From NCBI GenBank assembly GCA_947573135.1, contig CANPDU010000010.1:1-64000 (forward strand): a stretch of 64,000 nucleotides of DNA, read 5' to 3'. Positions 10,313 through 19,963 of this stretch are shown here, in pieces. This DNA comes from an uncultured Bacteroidales bacterium (GTDB lineage Bacteria; Bacteroidota; Bacteroidia; Bacteroidales; Muribaculaceae). The notes under the pieces are model-generated. The model made no database searches. It saw nothing but the letters and a program-made list of their open reading frames with translations, and had not been told where the DNA came from. Within the stretch, counting starts at the first letter, position 1, and the number at the start of each line of letters is the position of its first letter. The position numbers were made by a program, and so were the translations under genes.

Positions 10313-13300
10313 TTAGAAGGTGATGTTGAATCCGAGTACTGCTTTCTTTGCCGACGGATAAGATCCTTTGTCGATGCCCATGCCGGAGGTGGCGTTGACT
10401 GCGACTTCGGGGTCGAAGCCGGGATATTTGGTGAAGCAGAAGAAGTCGTCGAGCGACGCATATACGCGCATATTGCTGATATACATTTTGTTTGTCCATT
10501 TCTGCGGCAGCATGTAGCCGAGCTGGATCTGTTTGATTTTGAAGAATGATCCATCATAGACGAGAGCGTCGGAAATCTGGTATTTATCCATGTTGGCGGC
10601 GCCGGCTTTGGGTACTGTTCCGCCTGGATTATCAGCTGTCCAGCGGTTGTCGAAGAACACTTCTTTAAGTTTATTGCACTGAGGGAAGTCGGCGCGGTTG
10701 ATGCAGTTGAACACTTTGTTGCCGGCTGCTCCGGTTCCGAATACGGTCAGGTCGAGACCTTTCCAGCCGACGTTGAGTGTGATGCCGTAAGTCACGTCGG
10801 GAATAGCGTCGCCGATACACGTGATGTCGCCGTCGTTAAGGTCGCCGCTGCCGTCGAGATCCTTGAATTTCGGATTTCCTTCACCGTCGAGTCCGTCGAA
10901 CTGATAGCCGCGGAAATAGTAGACCGGATAACCTTTTTCGAAATATGTGATTGTCGATGTATGGAAATTGGTGCCGGCAATACGGTTGATCGACGGATCG
11001 AGATAGGTCACTTCGTTGGAGAGTGTCGACAGATTGAATGTGGCCGCATAGCGGAAGTCGCCCACTGCGTCGCGCCATGACAGTTCGATTTCCCAACCCT
11101 TGTTGCTCACGTTGCCGGCATTCATCGGCGATGTGGTGCCTCCGACGATGAGCGACGGTATTGTGCCGTTGACCAGAAGATCTTTAGTTTTCTTACTGTA
11201 CCAGTCGACCGAGAAGCCGAGCCGGTTGCGCAGAAAGCGCATGTCGAGACCGATGTCAAACTGTTCGGATGTCTCCCATTTGAGTTTGTTGTTGCCCATT
11301 GTTGATGGAGCAGCCGAAGTAGTGTAGATATTGCCTGGCACGAGAGGGTAGATCCCGCCGAGAGCCATGTCGGTGCTGTAAGGATATCCTCCGAGCGCGG
11401 CCAGCGAACCGTTCTGGCCCCAGCTTGCGCGGAGTTTCACGTTATCGGCGTAGCGGCGTGCGTCCTCGAAGAAGTTTTCGTTAGATATTGTCCAGCCTGC
11501 TGATACGGCAGGGAAGTAGCCCCAGCGGTTTTCAAGAGGCAGTTTCGACAGGTCGGCCGCATCGGCGCGCAGTGAAGCCTGAAGATGATAGCGGTTATCA
11601 TATTCATAGCTTACGCGGCCGAAATAAGACATTTTTGAGTTACGGTTTTTTTCTCCGCCGACACCTTTCGTTGCTGATGCGTTGCCGTAGTTGAGATACC
11701 AGAACAGAGGATCGTTCTTTTTCAACGCGTCCTCATTCTGTCCCGTAAGACTGCCCTGAGTGTAGGAACTTACGGTCTCCTGATAGCTCATGCCGACCAT
11801 TGCCGAGATTGTATTCACGCCAAATTGCTTGAAGTAGTTGGCGAAGTTTTCCCACTGCCAGTAGACGGTCTGGGAATTTTGTGCGTTCATGCCGACATAG
11901 TCGCCGCTCTGGGTGGCGTTGCCGTAGAAAGGCAGATTGACATTTGACTGATGGCTCGATGAGAGGCGGTAGCCCAGACGAGATGTGAACGTGAAGCCTG
12001 CAAATGGCTTGAAATCGGCAAAGATGCTGCCTGTCACGTTGAATCCGCCGTTGCGGCTGACTCCGTTGTCGCGCATGACGTATGGATGATAGTTTTCAGA
12101 GTTGAGGAATTTCGACACTGAATAATAGTTTCCGTCACTGTCAGTCAGCAGATGACGTCCTTGCTGCTGGGCGTTGATCATATGCAGCGGCAGTTTGTCG
12201 GCCGGGTAGAGGAAGGGCGTGAGAGGGTCGAGGAGGAGAGTTGCAGTGATGAGACTGCCGTATTCGTTGTTTGACGATACTGAACGAACGTTGTATTTTT
12301 CAATCTGATTGGTAGTGCCGACTTTCAGCCACGTCTTGATATCGTATTCGGCGTTGATAGAGGCTGTCAGACGTTCGTATTTGTCCTTGCCGCCGCCAAC
12401 GATGCCATCGTTATTGAGATATGAGAGCGAGAGGTAGTAATTGCCGCGTTCGTTACCGTTGGTAAACGATATGTTGTGGCGCTGCATGTGTCCGGTCTCG
12501 AATGCTTCGTCTATCCATGATGTGTTGGTCACTCCGTCCCAGTTCTTGAGCAGATAGTCTTCAGTAAAGGTGTTGCCTTCTGACATATATTGTATGTATT
12601 GTTCGGCATTGAGCATTTTGGGCACTTTAGCCGGACGTTCCCAGGCATACTGGAAATCATATGAAATTTTACCGTTGCCGGCGCTGCCGCGCTTGGTGGT
12701 GATAAGAACGACGCCGTTACCTGCTTCTGCACCGTAAATAGCGGCAGAGGCGGCGTCTTTGAGAACTTCCATCGACGCGATATCATTCGGATCTATGCCG
12801 CTTATGTCGCTCAGACGTACACCGTCAACGACATACAGCGGGTCGGAAGACACGTTCGACGAGTATCCTCGCACGCGTATTGTCGGCGACGAGCCCGGGG
12901 CGTTAGATGTAGTGACTACCTGCACGCCTGCAGTCTTGCCCATCAGGGCGCTCTGCGGATTGACGATTGTGCGGTTCTGGATGTCGCCCGGCTTGATCTG
13001 CGAGATGGCTCCTGTCACCGAACTTTTCTTCTGTACGCCATAGCCGACCACGACCACGTCGTTGAGTTCGGTTGTTGTCTCACGTAGAGTTACGTTGATT
13101 ACTCCGGATTTGTCGACATGGCGTTCGGCCGGATCATATCCCACATAGGAATAGACGAGCGTTGTGCCTGTCGAGGTTTCGATCTGATAATTACCTTCGA
13201 TGTCGGTTGTGACTCCATGGTTGGCTCCTTTTGCTGTGATGCTGACGCCGATAAGGCCCTCGCCTGTATCGTCGGTCACTTTGCCGGTCACTTTGACCCT

Positions 13301-13366
13301 TGACTGTCCGAACGACATCAGTGCCGCCGAGAGCATCAGTGCAAGCAATGCGATTTTTGTTTTCAT
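10313..13366 (-). CDS. SusC/RagA-like TonB-dependent outer-membrane transporter
   Basis: TonB-dependent receptor of 1017 aa. It has a signal peptide, a carboxypeptidase-D regulatory-like domain (about residues 22-105), a TonB-box region around VVVVGYGVQKK, a plug with the SusC-type stretch VRLSDISGIDPNDIASMEVLKDAASAA split over residues about 180-210, and a 22-strand barrel ending in ...LGFNITF with a terminal aromatic. It imports oligosaccharides with the SusD partner 12 nt downstream. It lies 28 nt after the carboxylesterase gene, so the carboxylesterase, not susC, is the first gene of this operon. There is no FecR/anti-sigma region, consistent with HTCS control. Confidence 0.96.
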   Translation of the reverse strand: MKTKIALLALMLSAALMSFGQSRVKVTGKVTDDTGEGLIGVSITAKGANHGVTTDIEGNYQIETSTGTTLVYSYVGYDPAERHVDKSGVINVTLRETTTELNDVVVVGYGVQKKSSVTGAISQIKPGDIQNRTIVNPQSALMGKTAGVQVVTTSNAPGSSPTIRVRGYSSNVSSDPLYVVDGVRLSDISGIDPNDIASMEVLKDAASAAIYGAEAGNGVVLITTKRGSAGNGKISYDFQYAWERPAKVPKMLNAEQYIQYMSEGNTFTEDYLLKNWDGVTNTSWIDEAFETGHMQRHNISFTNGNERGNYYLSLSYLNNDGIVGGGKDKYERLTASINAEYDIKTWLKVGTTNQIEKYNVRSVSSNNEYGSLITATLLLDPLTPFLYPADKLPLHMINAQQQGRHLLTDSDGNYYSVSKFLNSENYHPYVMRDNGVSRNGGFNVTGSIFADFKPFAGFTFTSRLGYRLSSSHQSNVNLPFYGNATQSGDYVGMNAQNSQTVYWQWENFANYFKQFGVNTISAMVGMSYQETVSSYTQGSLTGQNEDALKKNDPLFWYLNYGNASATKGVGGEKNRNSKMSYFGRVSYEYDNRYHLQASLRADAADLSKLPLENRWGYFPAVSAGWTISNENFFEDARRYADNVKLRASWGQNGSLAALGGYPYSTDMALGGIYPLVPGNIYTTSAAPSTMGNNKLKWETSEQFDIGLDMRFLRNRLGFSVDWYSKKTKDLLVNGTIPSLIVGGTTSPMNAGNVSNKGWEIELSWRDAVGDFRYAATFNLSTLSNEVTYLDPSINRIAGTNFHTSTITYFEKGYPVYYFRGYQFDGLDGEGNPKFKDLDGSGDLNDGDITCIGDAIPDVTYGITLNVGWKGLDLTVFGTGAAGNKVFNCINRADFPQCNKLKEVFFDNRWTADNPGGTVPKAGAANMDKYQISDALVYDGSFFKIKQIQLGYMLPQKWTNKMYISNMRVYASLDDFFCFTKYPGFDPEVAVNATSGMGIDKGSYPSAKKAVLGFNITF

Positions 13367-13394
13367 GATTGATATTGTTGGTTATTATATGTGA

Positions 13395-15023
13395 TTAAAA
13401 ACTTCTTGGACTTGAAATTTCAGACACTGCGTCAAGCAGTTCGCGGTCGTGGTTTTCACGGACTGTGCAATCATTGTCGAAGAACATTGTGGCGCGCCTG
13501 TCAGCCGTATATGCAGGCCATTCGGGAAGCGACGGCGTGTTGGGATTGCCTGTGCGTGCGAATGCAAGCCATGCGTCCGACATTCTGTCGGCCAAAGAGT
13601 CGGCAGCTGCACCGCCGCCGGTCATCGATGCATGAATTTTGGCGTTATTGAACACAAAAGGTATCTCCATGCAGTGTGTGCTTCGCAGAGCTCCGTCGAG
13701 AACAGGCGACTCCCATGTGAAGAGATACATGTAGACCGGCGCTCCGCCCTGTTTCGACTTGATATCGCCCTGACGCACGGCGTTGGGCCGGAATGTCGTG
13801 TCAAAATCGATGAGATCTTTGGGCTGATAGCCAGGGTAGGCTTTGGCATATGCCGCGATGATTTTGTCGGCCGCCGCGGTGCCGTATCGGTTGCTGATGA
13901 AATTTCGGGCTATGTTCATGTCGGCGTTGCGTAGTGCCGGTACATATGTTGTCGGTGAGAATTCGCATCGTGTTGTGCCGATCATCATCGGTATTCCTAA
14001 ACTTTGTTCAGGCGCTCCTTCTGCAAATGGCTGTTGTGGCAGCGTTTTGCCGTCGACAGTGGGAGCCCATCCGAAAATGAATGCGCCTCCCGTGCCTCCC
14101 TCGGCTTCAACCTGCTTGCGGACGGCGGCCACAGCTGCGTTGCCTGCGGCAAGAAGCTGAGCGTAGGGAACTTCTGATATTCGCCTGATATCGTCCTCAA
14201 GACCAAGCTGCCTGACAGTTTCGCGGCCGATGCGGCGCGACATCTCCGAGGTCATTGTGCTCAATGTGGACCCTGACTGTACGATCGCTTTATGGAACAA
14301 TCCTTTTGCCGCAGGCGTGGCACAAAGCACCGATACTTTTCCGCCGCCTCCGCTCTGACCGAATATGGTGACATTGGACGGATCGCCTCCGAAAGCTTCG
14401 GCATTGTCGCGCACCCATTCTAATGCGGCCACGAGGTCGAGGAGACCGGCATTGCCCGACGAGGCATATTCTGGCCCGAAGTCCGAGAGGTCAAGAAATC
14501 CGAGTACATTGAGACGGTGGTTGAGCGTAACGACTACAACATCGCCTTTGCGTGCAAGATTTGCTCCGTCATATCCGGGCAGTTCCTGGCCGCTTCCGGC
14601 TGAGAAACCGCCGCCGTGGAGCCATACCATCACCGGGCGTTTCCTGCCGTCTGCTGTTTTGGCAGGTGTCCATACGTTGGCGCGGAGACAGTCTTCGCCC
14701 GGATAGCCGTCGTCCCAGTTGAAAGCAAATGCGATTTCGTCATTCTGCCATCCCTGACGTTCTCCCTGAGGACATGTCGGACCGTAATTGCGGCAGCTGC
14801 GCACACCTTGCCAGGAATCGGCCGGTTCGGGAGCCATGAAGCGGACTGCCTTGGCGTAGGGTATACCTTTATAAATATAGACCCCGTTCTCTGTGTAGCC
14901 GGCGATCTGCCCCTGACTGATTGTGGCGAGCGCGTCGGCGGTCGAAATTTCTGATCTTGGTTCGGCTGCAATAGCGCCGAGTACGCTTGCCGCGATGATT
15001 AGACTTAAATATATTCTTCTCAT
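13395..15023 (-). CDS. Type B carboxylesterase, secreted
   Basis: Carboxylesterase/lipase type B (COesterase, para-nitrobenzyl esterase-like), 542 aa, with signal peptide ending about AIAA at residue 20. It has EDCLRANVW, the oxyanion hole WLHGGGF and the nucleophile Ser224 in FGQSGGGG, where most relatives have GESAG. The catalytic His lies near the C-terminal HCMEIPFVF motif. It is the first gene of the PUL1 operon, 28 nt ahead of susC, and is divergent from the HTCS gene. It adds a fourth esterase of an unrelated sub-family to the locus. Its substrate is likely an aryl or acetyl ester; that is inference. Confidence 0.92.
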   Translation of the reverse strand: MRRIYLSLIIAASVLGAIAAEPRSEISTADALATISQGQIAGYTENGVYIYKGIPYAKAVRFMAPEPADSWQGVRSCRNYGPTCPQGERQGWQNDEIAFAFNWDDGYPGEDCLRANVWTPAKTADGRKRPVMVWLHGGGFSAGSGQELPGYDGANLARKGDVVVVTLNHRLNVLGFLDLSDFGPEYASSGNAGLLDLVAALEWVRDNAEAFGGDPSNVTIFGQSGGGGKVSVLCATPAAKGLFHKAIVQSGSTLSTMTSEMSRRIGRETVRQLGLEDDIRRISEVPYAQLLAAGNAAVAAVRKQVEAEGGTGGAFIFGWAPTVDGKTLPQQPFAEGAPEQSLGIPMMIGTTRCEFSPTTYVPALRNADMNIARNFISNRYGTAAADKIIAAYAKAYPGYQPKDLIDFDTTFRPNAVRQGDIKSKQGGAPVYMYLFTWESPVLDGALRSTHCMEIPFVFNNAKIHASMTGGGAAADSLADRMSDAWLAFARTGNPNTPSLPEWPAYTADRRATMFFDNDCTVRENHDRELLDAVSEISSPRSF

Positions 15024-15060
15024 AGTTATGAAATGTGTTTATGGTTGATTGGCTTAAATT

Positions 15061-15075
15061 CACGGTGCAAAATTA
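15061..15075 (-). promoter_or_regulatory. Candidate PUL1 operon promoter (-7 box)
   Basis: Minus-strand TAATTTTG (15075-15068) fits the -7 consensus TAnnTTTG and lies about 45 nt before the carboxylesterase start. No good TTTG was found at the -33 position, which is common for promoters that need an activator such as the divergent HTCS. Confidence 0.4.
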
Positions 15076-15116
15076 TTAAGTCTGCGGCGTGACGCTTTGC
15101 CGCCTTTTTCAAATCT

Positions 15117-15178
15117 TTTGCACGTGTCGTCAGCGGCGTTTGCATATTTGTTCAAACTTTTGCGCATACGTTCAAAAG
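15117..15178. promoter_or_regulatory. Phased direct repeats, candidate HTCS operator
   Basis: Three TTTGC starts occur at 15117, 15139 and 15159 (spacing 22 and 20 bp). The last two copies share TTTGC, a variable stretch, then TTCAAA; the first copy is more degenerate. The array lies in the divergent region between the carboxylesterase and the HTCS gene. AraC-family output domains such as that of the HTCS usually bind direct repeats about two helix turns apart, so this is the natural place for its binding site. Confidence 0.45.
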
Positions 15179-15203
15179 ACTATGAATCTTGCTATAAACA
15201 GAC

Positions 15204-15232
15204 TTGACAAACAGAAAAAATGAATACATTTG
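15204..15232 (+). promoter_or_regulatory. HTCS promoter
   Basis: TTG (15204-15206) at -33 and TACATTTG (15225-15232) at -7 are 18 nt apart, close to the Bacteroidetes consensus. Transcription should start near 15239. This places the HTCS start at 15258 and rules out the more upstream in-frame ATG at 15204. Confidence 0.65.
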
Positions 15233-15257
15233 CAGTATAAAATCCAAACCTGACACC

Positions 15258-18200
15258 ATGAATTTTAATCTGTCGTCAATATTTATATTGTGTGCCTTTA
15301 CGCTGTGTGCTTGTTCACGGCCGTCTGCCGGTCCGGCGGCGAATATCTCGCCCGTAAAAAGCGACAATATATCTAATCAGTTTGTATACGATATAGCCGA
15401 AGACTCAACGGGGCAGATATGGATCGGAACGTTCCGTGGCCTCAACCGCTATAATTCGAGGGAGTTCTATCAGTATTTCGAGGGCAACGACTCTCTATCG
15501 CTCCCCGACAATCAGGTGCGCGATATCCTCGTCACTCGCGACGGCAGCATCTATGTTGCCACAGTGACCGGTCTCAGTAAATTTACCGACCGGGATAATT
15601 TCCGCAACATTCCCTTCGGCGATAAATATATGGTTCTGGGTCTTGCCGAAATGGCAGACTCGACTGTCGTCGCATTGTCTGTCTCCGGTCTGCTGGCCTA
15701 TCATCCCGCCGACGGGGTTGTCGAGAAACTCGCCGACAACGCTTGTCCCGGATCGATGTATGTCTCGAAGCTGCATGTCACTGACCGCGACGAATTGTGG
15801 GTGGCAGGTGAGAATTCGTTACGTCGTTACGACATGGAGTCGCGTCAGCTTGTCGATTCTGTGCCCACGGGTTTCTTTGCGTCGAATTCGTTTTTAGTCG
15901 GGGGACACGAAATCTGGCTTGTCGGTCAGCAATTGAAGCGTTTTGATACATACACCGGATGCTTTCTGCCTCTGCCGGACGCAATAACAAGTCATCCTGT
16001 GCTGTCTGGCTCACCAATAGAACTTGTCCATCCTTATGGCGAAGGTCTTCTCCTACAGAGTTCGGGAGACGGAATGTTTTATTACGACACGTCTAAATCG
16101 ACTGTGACGGCTCAGGGTGAGACCGGTTTTCCGGTCAATATGCCCGGTTTCATAATAAAGACAATGTTTACTGATTCGCGGCAGAATCTCTGGTTCGGCG
16201 GTCATGATCAAGGCATAGCCGTGCACTATCACTACACCGACCGGTTCAACCGTAACAAATATGTCAGCAACGCGCTTGCAGGCAAATCTGTAGTGTCGAC
16301 AGCCATTGACCGCGATAACCACCTGTGGATGGCTACGCGTCACGGCGGTGTGTATGTCTTTGACGACAAGACAAAGCTCATCAGCCATATGCCATTCTCT
16401 TATTTCTCGTCGGCGAGAAATATTTACGACGAGGCTATAAAAAATATATTCATTGACTCGGACAACCGGATATGGCTTACACTTACATCGTGCGAGGTCC
16501 TCTGCGGACATTATATGCGTGGACGGCTTAATGTCGAACAGCGCTTTATGGCGTGGGGCATAATGTCTATCACCGAGGATGCCAACGGCACGATATGGCT
16601 TGGGAGCGGGTCGCCCTATGTCTATTATCTCCGGCGTGGCGACAAGGAGTTTTCACGGCTTCAGGTTTTCGATCCCGGTTTCTGCTTCATACCCGGTCTG
16701 ATACCATACGATGATACGCGGCTTATAGTGGCGGCATTCGACAATCCGATTAAGCTTATTGATATCAATACATTGGAAATCAGTCCGCTGCCGACTTGCG
16801 ACAAAGATATGTCCCGAGTGCTGAAATCAAAAAAATTTATCCCGACCGATATCTACCGCGATAGCGACGGTATAGTCTGGATCGGGACAGTCACAAACGG
16901 ACTATTGAGATACAATCCGGCGGATTCTTCTTTTATGGCGGTGCCGGGTGCATCATGCGAAGATATTTCCGCTATCCGTCCGGACGCCGACGGATCATTA
17001 TGGATAAGCACTCTTTACGGCATGAGCCGATATTGTCCTGCTAAGGGCACTTTCGAACACTTTTACGATCATGACGGCACGGGCGGCAATCAGTTCTACG
17101 ATCGTTCGGCGGCCGTAGACTCGGCCGGCAATATATATTTCGGTGGTACTCACGGCGTGACTTCTTTCAATCCCGGGGAACTTTCCAAAACGGTCAAGGC
17201 CCGGCTTCTGTTCCAAGACCTTATGGTTCATAACAAACCTGTTCGCCCGGGCGATGGCATAATCGACAGAGATCTGTCGCTGGCGCCTGACGTGCATCTT
17301 GACCATGAAAGCAACAGTTTCGGCATTTCGTTTGTCGCTGTCGACTATTGTGAGAATCCCCGCGTTGCTTACCGCTATATGCTCGAAGGCATCGATAAAG
17401 GCTGGGTTGAGGCATCCGGCTCGCATGAGGCATACTATGCCAATGTTCCGGCCGGGGAATATATATTCAGAGTCGGCATTCTGGGCGATGAAAGTTCGGA
17501 GATCAGTCTTAGGCTGTTTGTCGAAAGACCATTGTGGCTTTCGTGGTGGGCGTTATGTCTTTATGCTCTTCTGGCCGGAGGGGTATTGTGCGTGCTGATT
17601 GTGACGTCAATGAGGATACGGGCCGAACGTCATGCTGTCCGCAAAGCCCGTCGCGAAAAAGAGCGCGAACGGCATATCAACGACATGAACATGCGCTTTT
17701 TTGCCAATATCTCTCACGAGTTCCGCACACCTCTCACTATGATTTCAGGTCCGATCAAACAGCTTGTAGGATCAGAAGGACTGTCAAAGGAGGACAAACA
17801 CCTGCTTGCTATCGCAGACACAAATGTAAGACGCATGCTGAACCTTGTCAATCAGCTGCTCGATTTTAATAAACTCGAAAACGACACGCTGCCGCTCGAA
17901 GTAGAGCGCATCGATATTGCGGCCATACTACGCCAGATATCTGACGTGTTTGCCAATCATGCGGCCGGCAAAGAAATTTCTTTTGTTATCAACGGCATGG
18001 AGGAGAATTGTTTCGCGACAGCCGATGCCGACAAGATAATGAAGATCTATTACAATCTTCTCTCAAATGCTCTGAAATTCACTCCGCGCGGTGGTTCGAT
18101 CACAGTCGGCCTTGACACTCTTGAAGACCCCGTGCTGGGTAATTCTCTGAAGATTTATGTCCGTAATACCGGACAGCGCATACCGTCTGATAAACTCGAG

Positions 18201-19241
18201 AAGATCTTTGAGCGCTATTATCAGCTCGATGGCAACACGTCAGGCGGTAGCTATAACTGTGGTACAGGCATCGGACTCTACTATGCCCGTGCTCTGGCCA
18301 GACTGCATCACGGAAATCTCAGAGCAGTCGATAATCTGACGTTCGAGGGGGCGGAGTTCGAGCTTATCATCCCCGCCGGACCGGAAGCATATGCTGCTGA
18401 CACTCACAAGACGACTCCGAGCCAGACAATTGCCTATCCGTTGAGTCACGACAGGCCTGAGAGATGTGAAGACGACAGTGACGCGAAGTCGAAACAGACG
18501 ATTCTTGTCGTCGATGACGATATACAGGTGGCCGAATACATGCGTACGTTGCTGTCGCCCTATTATAAGGTAGTGACGCGCTTTGATGCTGCAAGTGCGC
18601 TCGAATGGCTCAACGAAAACATTCCGGCGTTGATAATAAGCGATGTTGTCATGCCGGGAGCCGATGGTTATGAACTATGTCGCACAATCAAACAGGATCT
18701 GAGGTTCAGCCACATACCGGTCATCCTCCTTACAGCCAAGGCTACGCCCGAAAATCAGGTCGAGGGACTGGAGTCTGAGGCCGACGCATATATCACAAAG
18801 CCGTTTGATCCGGCGGTGCTGATGTCTCAGATCAGATCATTGCTGCGCAATCGTGTGCGTGCTCAACAGATGATCACCGCCGGCACCACGGTAGAGGATG
18901 TCGACCGTGATGTGATCTCGCCTCAGGACAGCATATTCCTGAAAGAATTATACGGACTTATGGAAAAAGAGTTGACCAACAGTGAGATTGATGTCAACGA
19001 AATAGCACGTCTGATGAATATGTCGCGGACTAAATTCTACTATAAGGTAAAAGGCCTGACCGGCGAGCCTCCGTCTGTATTTTTCAGAACCTACAAACTC
19101 AACCGCGCCGCCGAACTGATCAAAGAGCATCGTTACACCATGTCAGAGATTTCCGATATGACCGGATTCTCCTCCCTCAGTCATTTCTCACGTAGCTTCA
19201 AGAAACAGTTCGGCTCCAACCCGAGCTCCTTCGAAGACTGA
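15258..19241 (+). CDS. Hybrid two-component system regulator (HTCS) of PUL1
   Basis: One-protein signal transduction system of 1327 aa. A signal/lipobox-like N-terminus (LCACS) leads to a periplasmic sensor of two seven-bladed beta-propellers built from Reg_prop repeats (for example IWIGTFRGLNRYN, LWMATRHGGVYVF, VWIGTVTNGLLRYN) and a Y_Y_Y domain. One membrane helix follows near residue 770, then HisKA with His820 in ISHEFRTPL, HATPase_c (NLLSNALKFTP), a receiver with Asp1129 in ISDVVMPG, and a C-terminal AraC-type HTH (MNMSRTKFYYKVK, MTGFSSLSHFSRSFKK). HTCS proteins bind an oligosaccharide of their PUL and activate susCD. It is divergent from PUL1. Start chosen at 15258 because the promoter overlaps the longer reading frame. 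Confidence 0.95.
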   Translation: MNFNLSSIFILCAFTLCACSRPSAGPAANISPVKSDNISNQFVYDIAEDSTGQIWIGTFRGLNRYNSREFYQYFEGNDSLSLPDNQVRDILVTRDGSIYVATVTGLSKFTDRDNFRNIPFGDKYMVLGLAEMADSTVVALSVSGLLAYHPADGVVEKLADNACPGSMYVSKLHVTDRDELWVAGENSLRRYDMESRQLVDSVPTGFFASNSFLVGGHEIWLVGQQLKRFDTYTGCFLPLPDAITSHPVLSGSPIELVHPYGEGLLLQSSGDGMFYYDTSKSTVTAQGETGFPVNMPGFIIKTMFTDSRQNLWFGGHDQGIAVHYHYTDRFNRNKYVSNALAGKSVVSTAIDRDNHLWMATRHGGVYVFDDKTKLISHMPFSYFSSARNIYDEAIKNIFIDSDNRIWLTLTSCEVLCGHYMRGRLNVEQRFMAWGIMSITEDANGTIWLGSGSPYVYYLRRGDKEFSRLQVFDPGFCFIPGLIPYDDTRLIVAAFDNPIKLIDINTLEISPLPTCDKDMSRVLKSKKFIPTDIYRDSDGIVWIGTVTNGLLRYNPADSSFMAVPGASCEDISAIRPDADGSLWISTLYGMSRYCPAKGTFEHFYDHDGTGGNQFYDRSAAVDSAGNIYFGGTHGVTSFNPGELSKTVKARLLFQDLMVHNKPVRPGDGIIDRDLSLAPDVHLDHESNSFGISFVAVDYCENPRVAYRYMLEGIDKGWVEASGSHEAYYANVPAGEYIFRVGILGDESSEISLRLFVERPLWLSWWALCLYALLAGGVLCVLIVTSMRIRAERHAVRKARREKERERHINDMNMRFFANISHEFRTPLTMISGPIKQLVGSEGLSKEDKHLLAIADTNVRRMLNLVNQLLDFNKLENDTLPLEVERIDIAAILRQISDVFANHAAGKEISFVINGMEENCFATADADKIMKIYYNLLSNALKFTPRGGSITVGLDTLEDPVLGNSLKIYVRNTGQRIPSDKLEKIFERYYQLDGNTSGGSYNCGTGIGLYYARALARLHHGNLRAVDNLTFEGAEFELIIPAGPEAYAADTHKTTPSQTIAYPLSHDRPERCEDDSDAKSKQTILVVDDDIQVAEYMRTLLSPYYKVVTRFDAASALEWLNENIPALIISDVVMPGADGYELCRTIKQDLRFSHIPVILLTAKATPENQVEGLESEADAYITKPFDPAVLMSQIRSLLRNRVRAQQMITAGTTVEDVDRDVISPQDSIFLKELYGLMEKELTNSEIDVNEIARLMNMSRTKFYYKVKGLTGEPPSVFFRTYKLNRAAELIKEHRYTMSEISDMTGFSSLSHFSRSFKKQFGSNPSSFED

Positions 19242-19302
19242 CCGATATCCGGCGATTTCAGGTTGACGGTACTCCGGGATGGGGTTTAATTGGCTGTTGG
19301 TG

Positions 19303-19333
19303 TTGTGGGGGTGATTATTTTGCATTAACTTTG
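19303..19333 (+). promoter_or_regulatory. Promoter of the envelope operon
   Basis: TTG at 19303-19305 and TAACTTTG at 19326-19333 are 20 nt apart, a good match to the -33/-7 promoter. It lies about 32 nt before the DUF4199 gene. The 19242-19302 stretch before it holds nothing recognisable. Confidence 0.6.
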
Positions 19334-19364
19334 CAGTGTAAGCAACGCTTTATTTTTTAAGTCA

Positions 19365-19937
19365 ATGGTCAATCAAACTAAAGGCACAGGTCAATCGATT
19401 TATCGTCGTGGCGCTGACGACGGTTTTTGGATCGGCATATATCTGTCGGTGATGTGTGTTGCGATGTTCTATTCGGTTCACAGCGCATTGTCGGGGATCG
19501 CGACATTAGGAATGGCGCTTGCGGTGCCGTTTATCATTTTCTTTCTGCTTCGTCGCAGTTATCGCGCCGACAATTGCAGGACACAGTTCTCAGGACTCTG
19601 GCTCCATGGTATTTGCATTTTCTTTTTCGCGTCGCTGCTGATGGCGCTCACCGCATATATATATCTGCGTTTCATTGAACCGTCCTATATCAACAACGTA
19701 GTCAGTTTTGCAAAAGAGTTCTATTCGACCGTCGACACTCCCGATGCGAGAGAAATGGTGACGGTTCTACAGCGTGCTCAGGATACACATAGCTTACCTG
19801 CGGCAGGGTCATTTGCCGTTTCGATCATTTGGGCAGGGGTGTTCTCCGGTTCGGTCTTATCAATGATTCTCTCAATGATCATCCGGGCTACAACTCGGCC
19901 GACTATGCCTCCTCCCCCTCCTGCGCAGATGCAATAA
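19365..19937 (+). CDS. DUF4199-like membrane protein
   Basis: Integral membrane protein of 190 aa with about four predicted membrane helices (roughly residues 20-40, 44-62, 78-103 and 147-170). It looks like the DUF4199 family of Bacteroidetes, which has no assigned function. The C-terminus is a proline-rich tail (PPPPPAQ). It is the first gene of a plus-strand operon and lies 26 nt before a membrane glycosyltransferase; this pairing is, to my knowledge, frequent in Bacteroidetes. A role in handling a lipid-linked sugar is inference from that neighbour. Confidence 0.75.
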   Translation: MVNQTKGTGQSIYRRGADDGFWIGIYLSVMCVAMFYSVHSALSGIATLGMALAVPFIIFFLLRRSYRADNCRTQFSGLWLHGICIFFFASLLMALTAYIYLRFIEPSYINNVVSFAKEFYSTVDTPDAREMVTVLQRAQDTHSLPAAGSFAVSIIWAGVFSGSVLSMILSMIIRATTRPTMPPPPPAQMQ

Positions 19938-19963
19938 TATAAACCAAGGATTCTTCTCTGAAA

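Noticed and set aside
15204-15257. Upstream extension of the HTCS start
   Set aside because: The extension holds the -33/-7 promoter and would put 18 charged residues ahead of the signal sequence.
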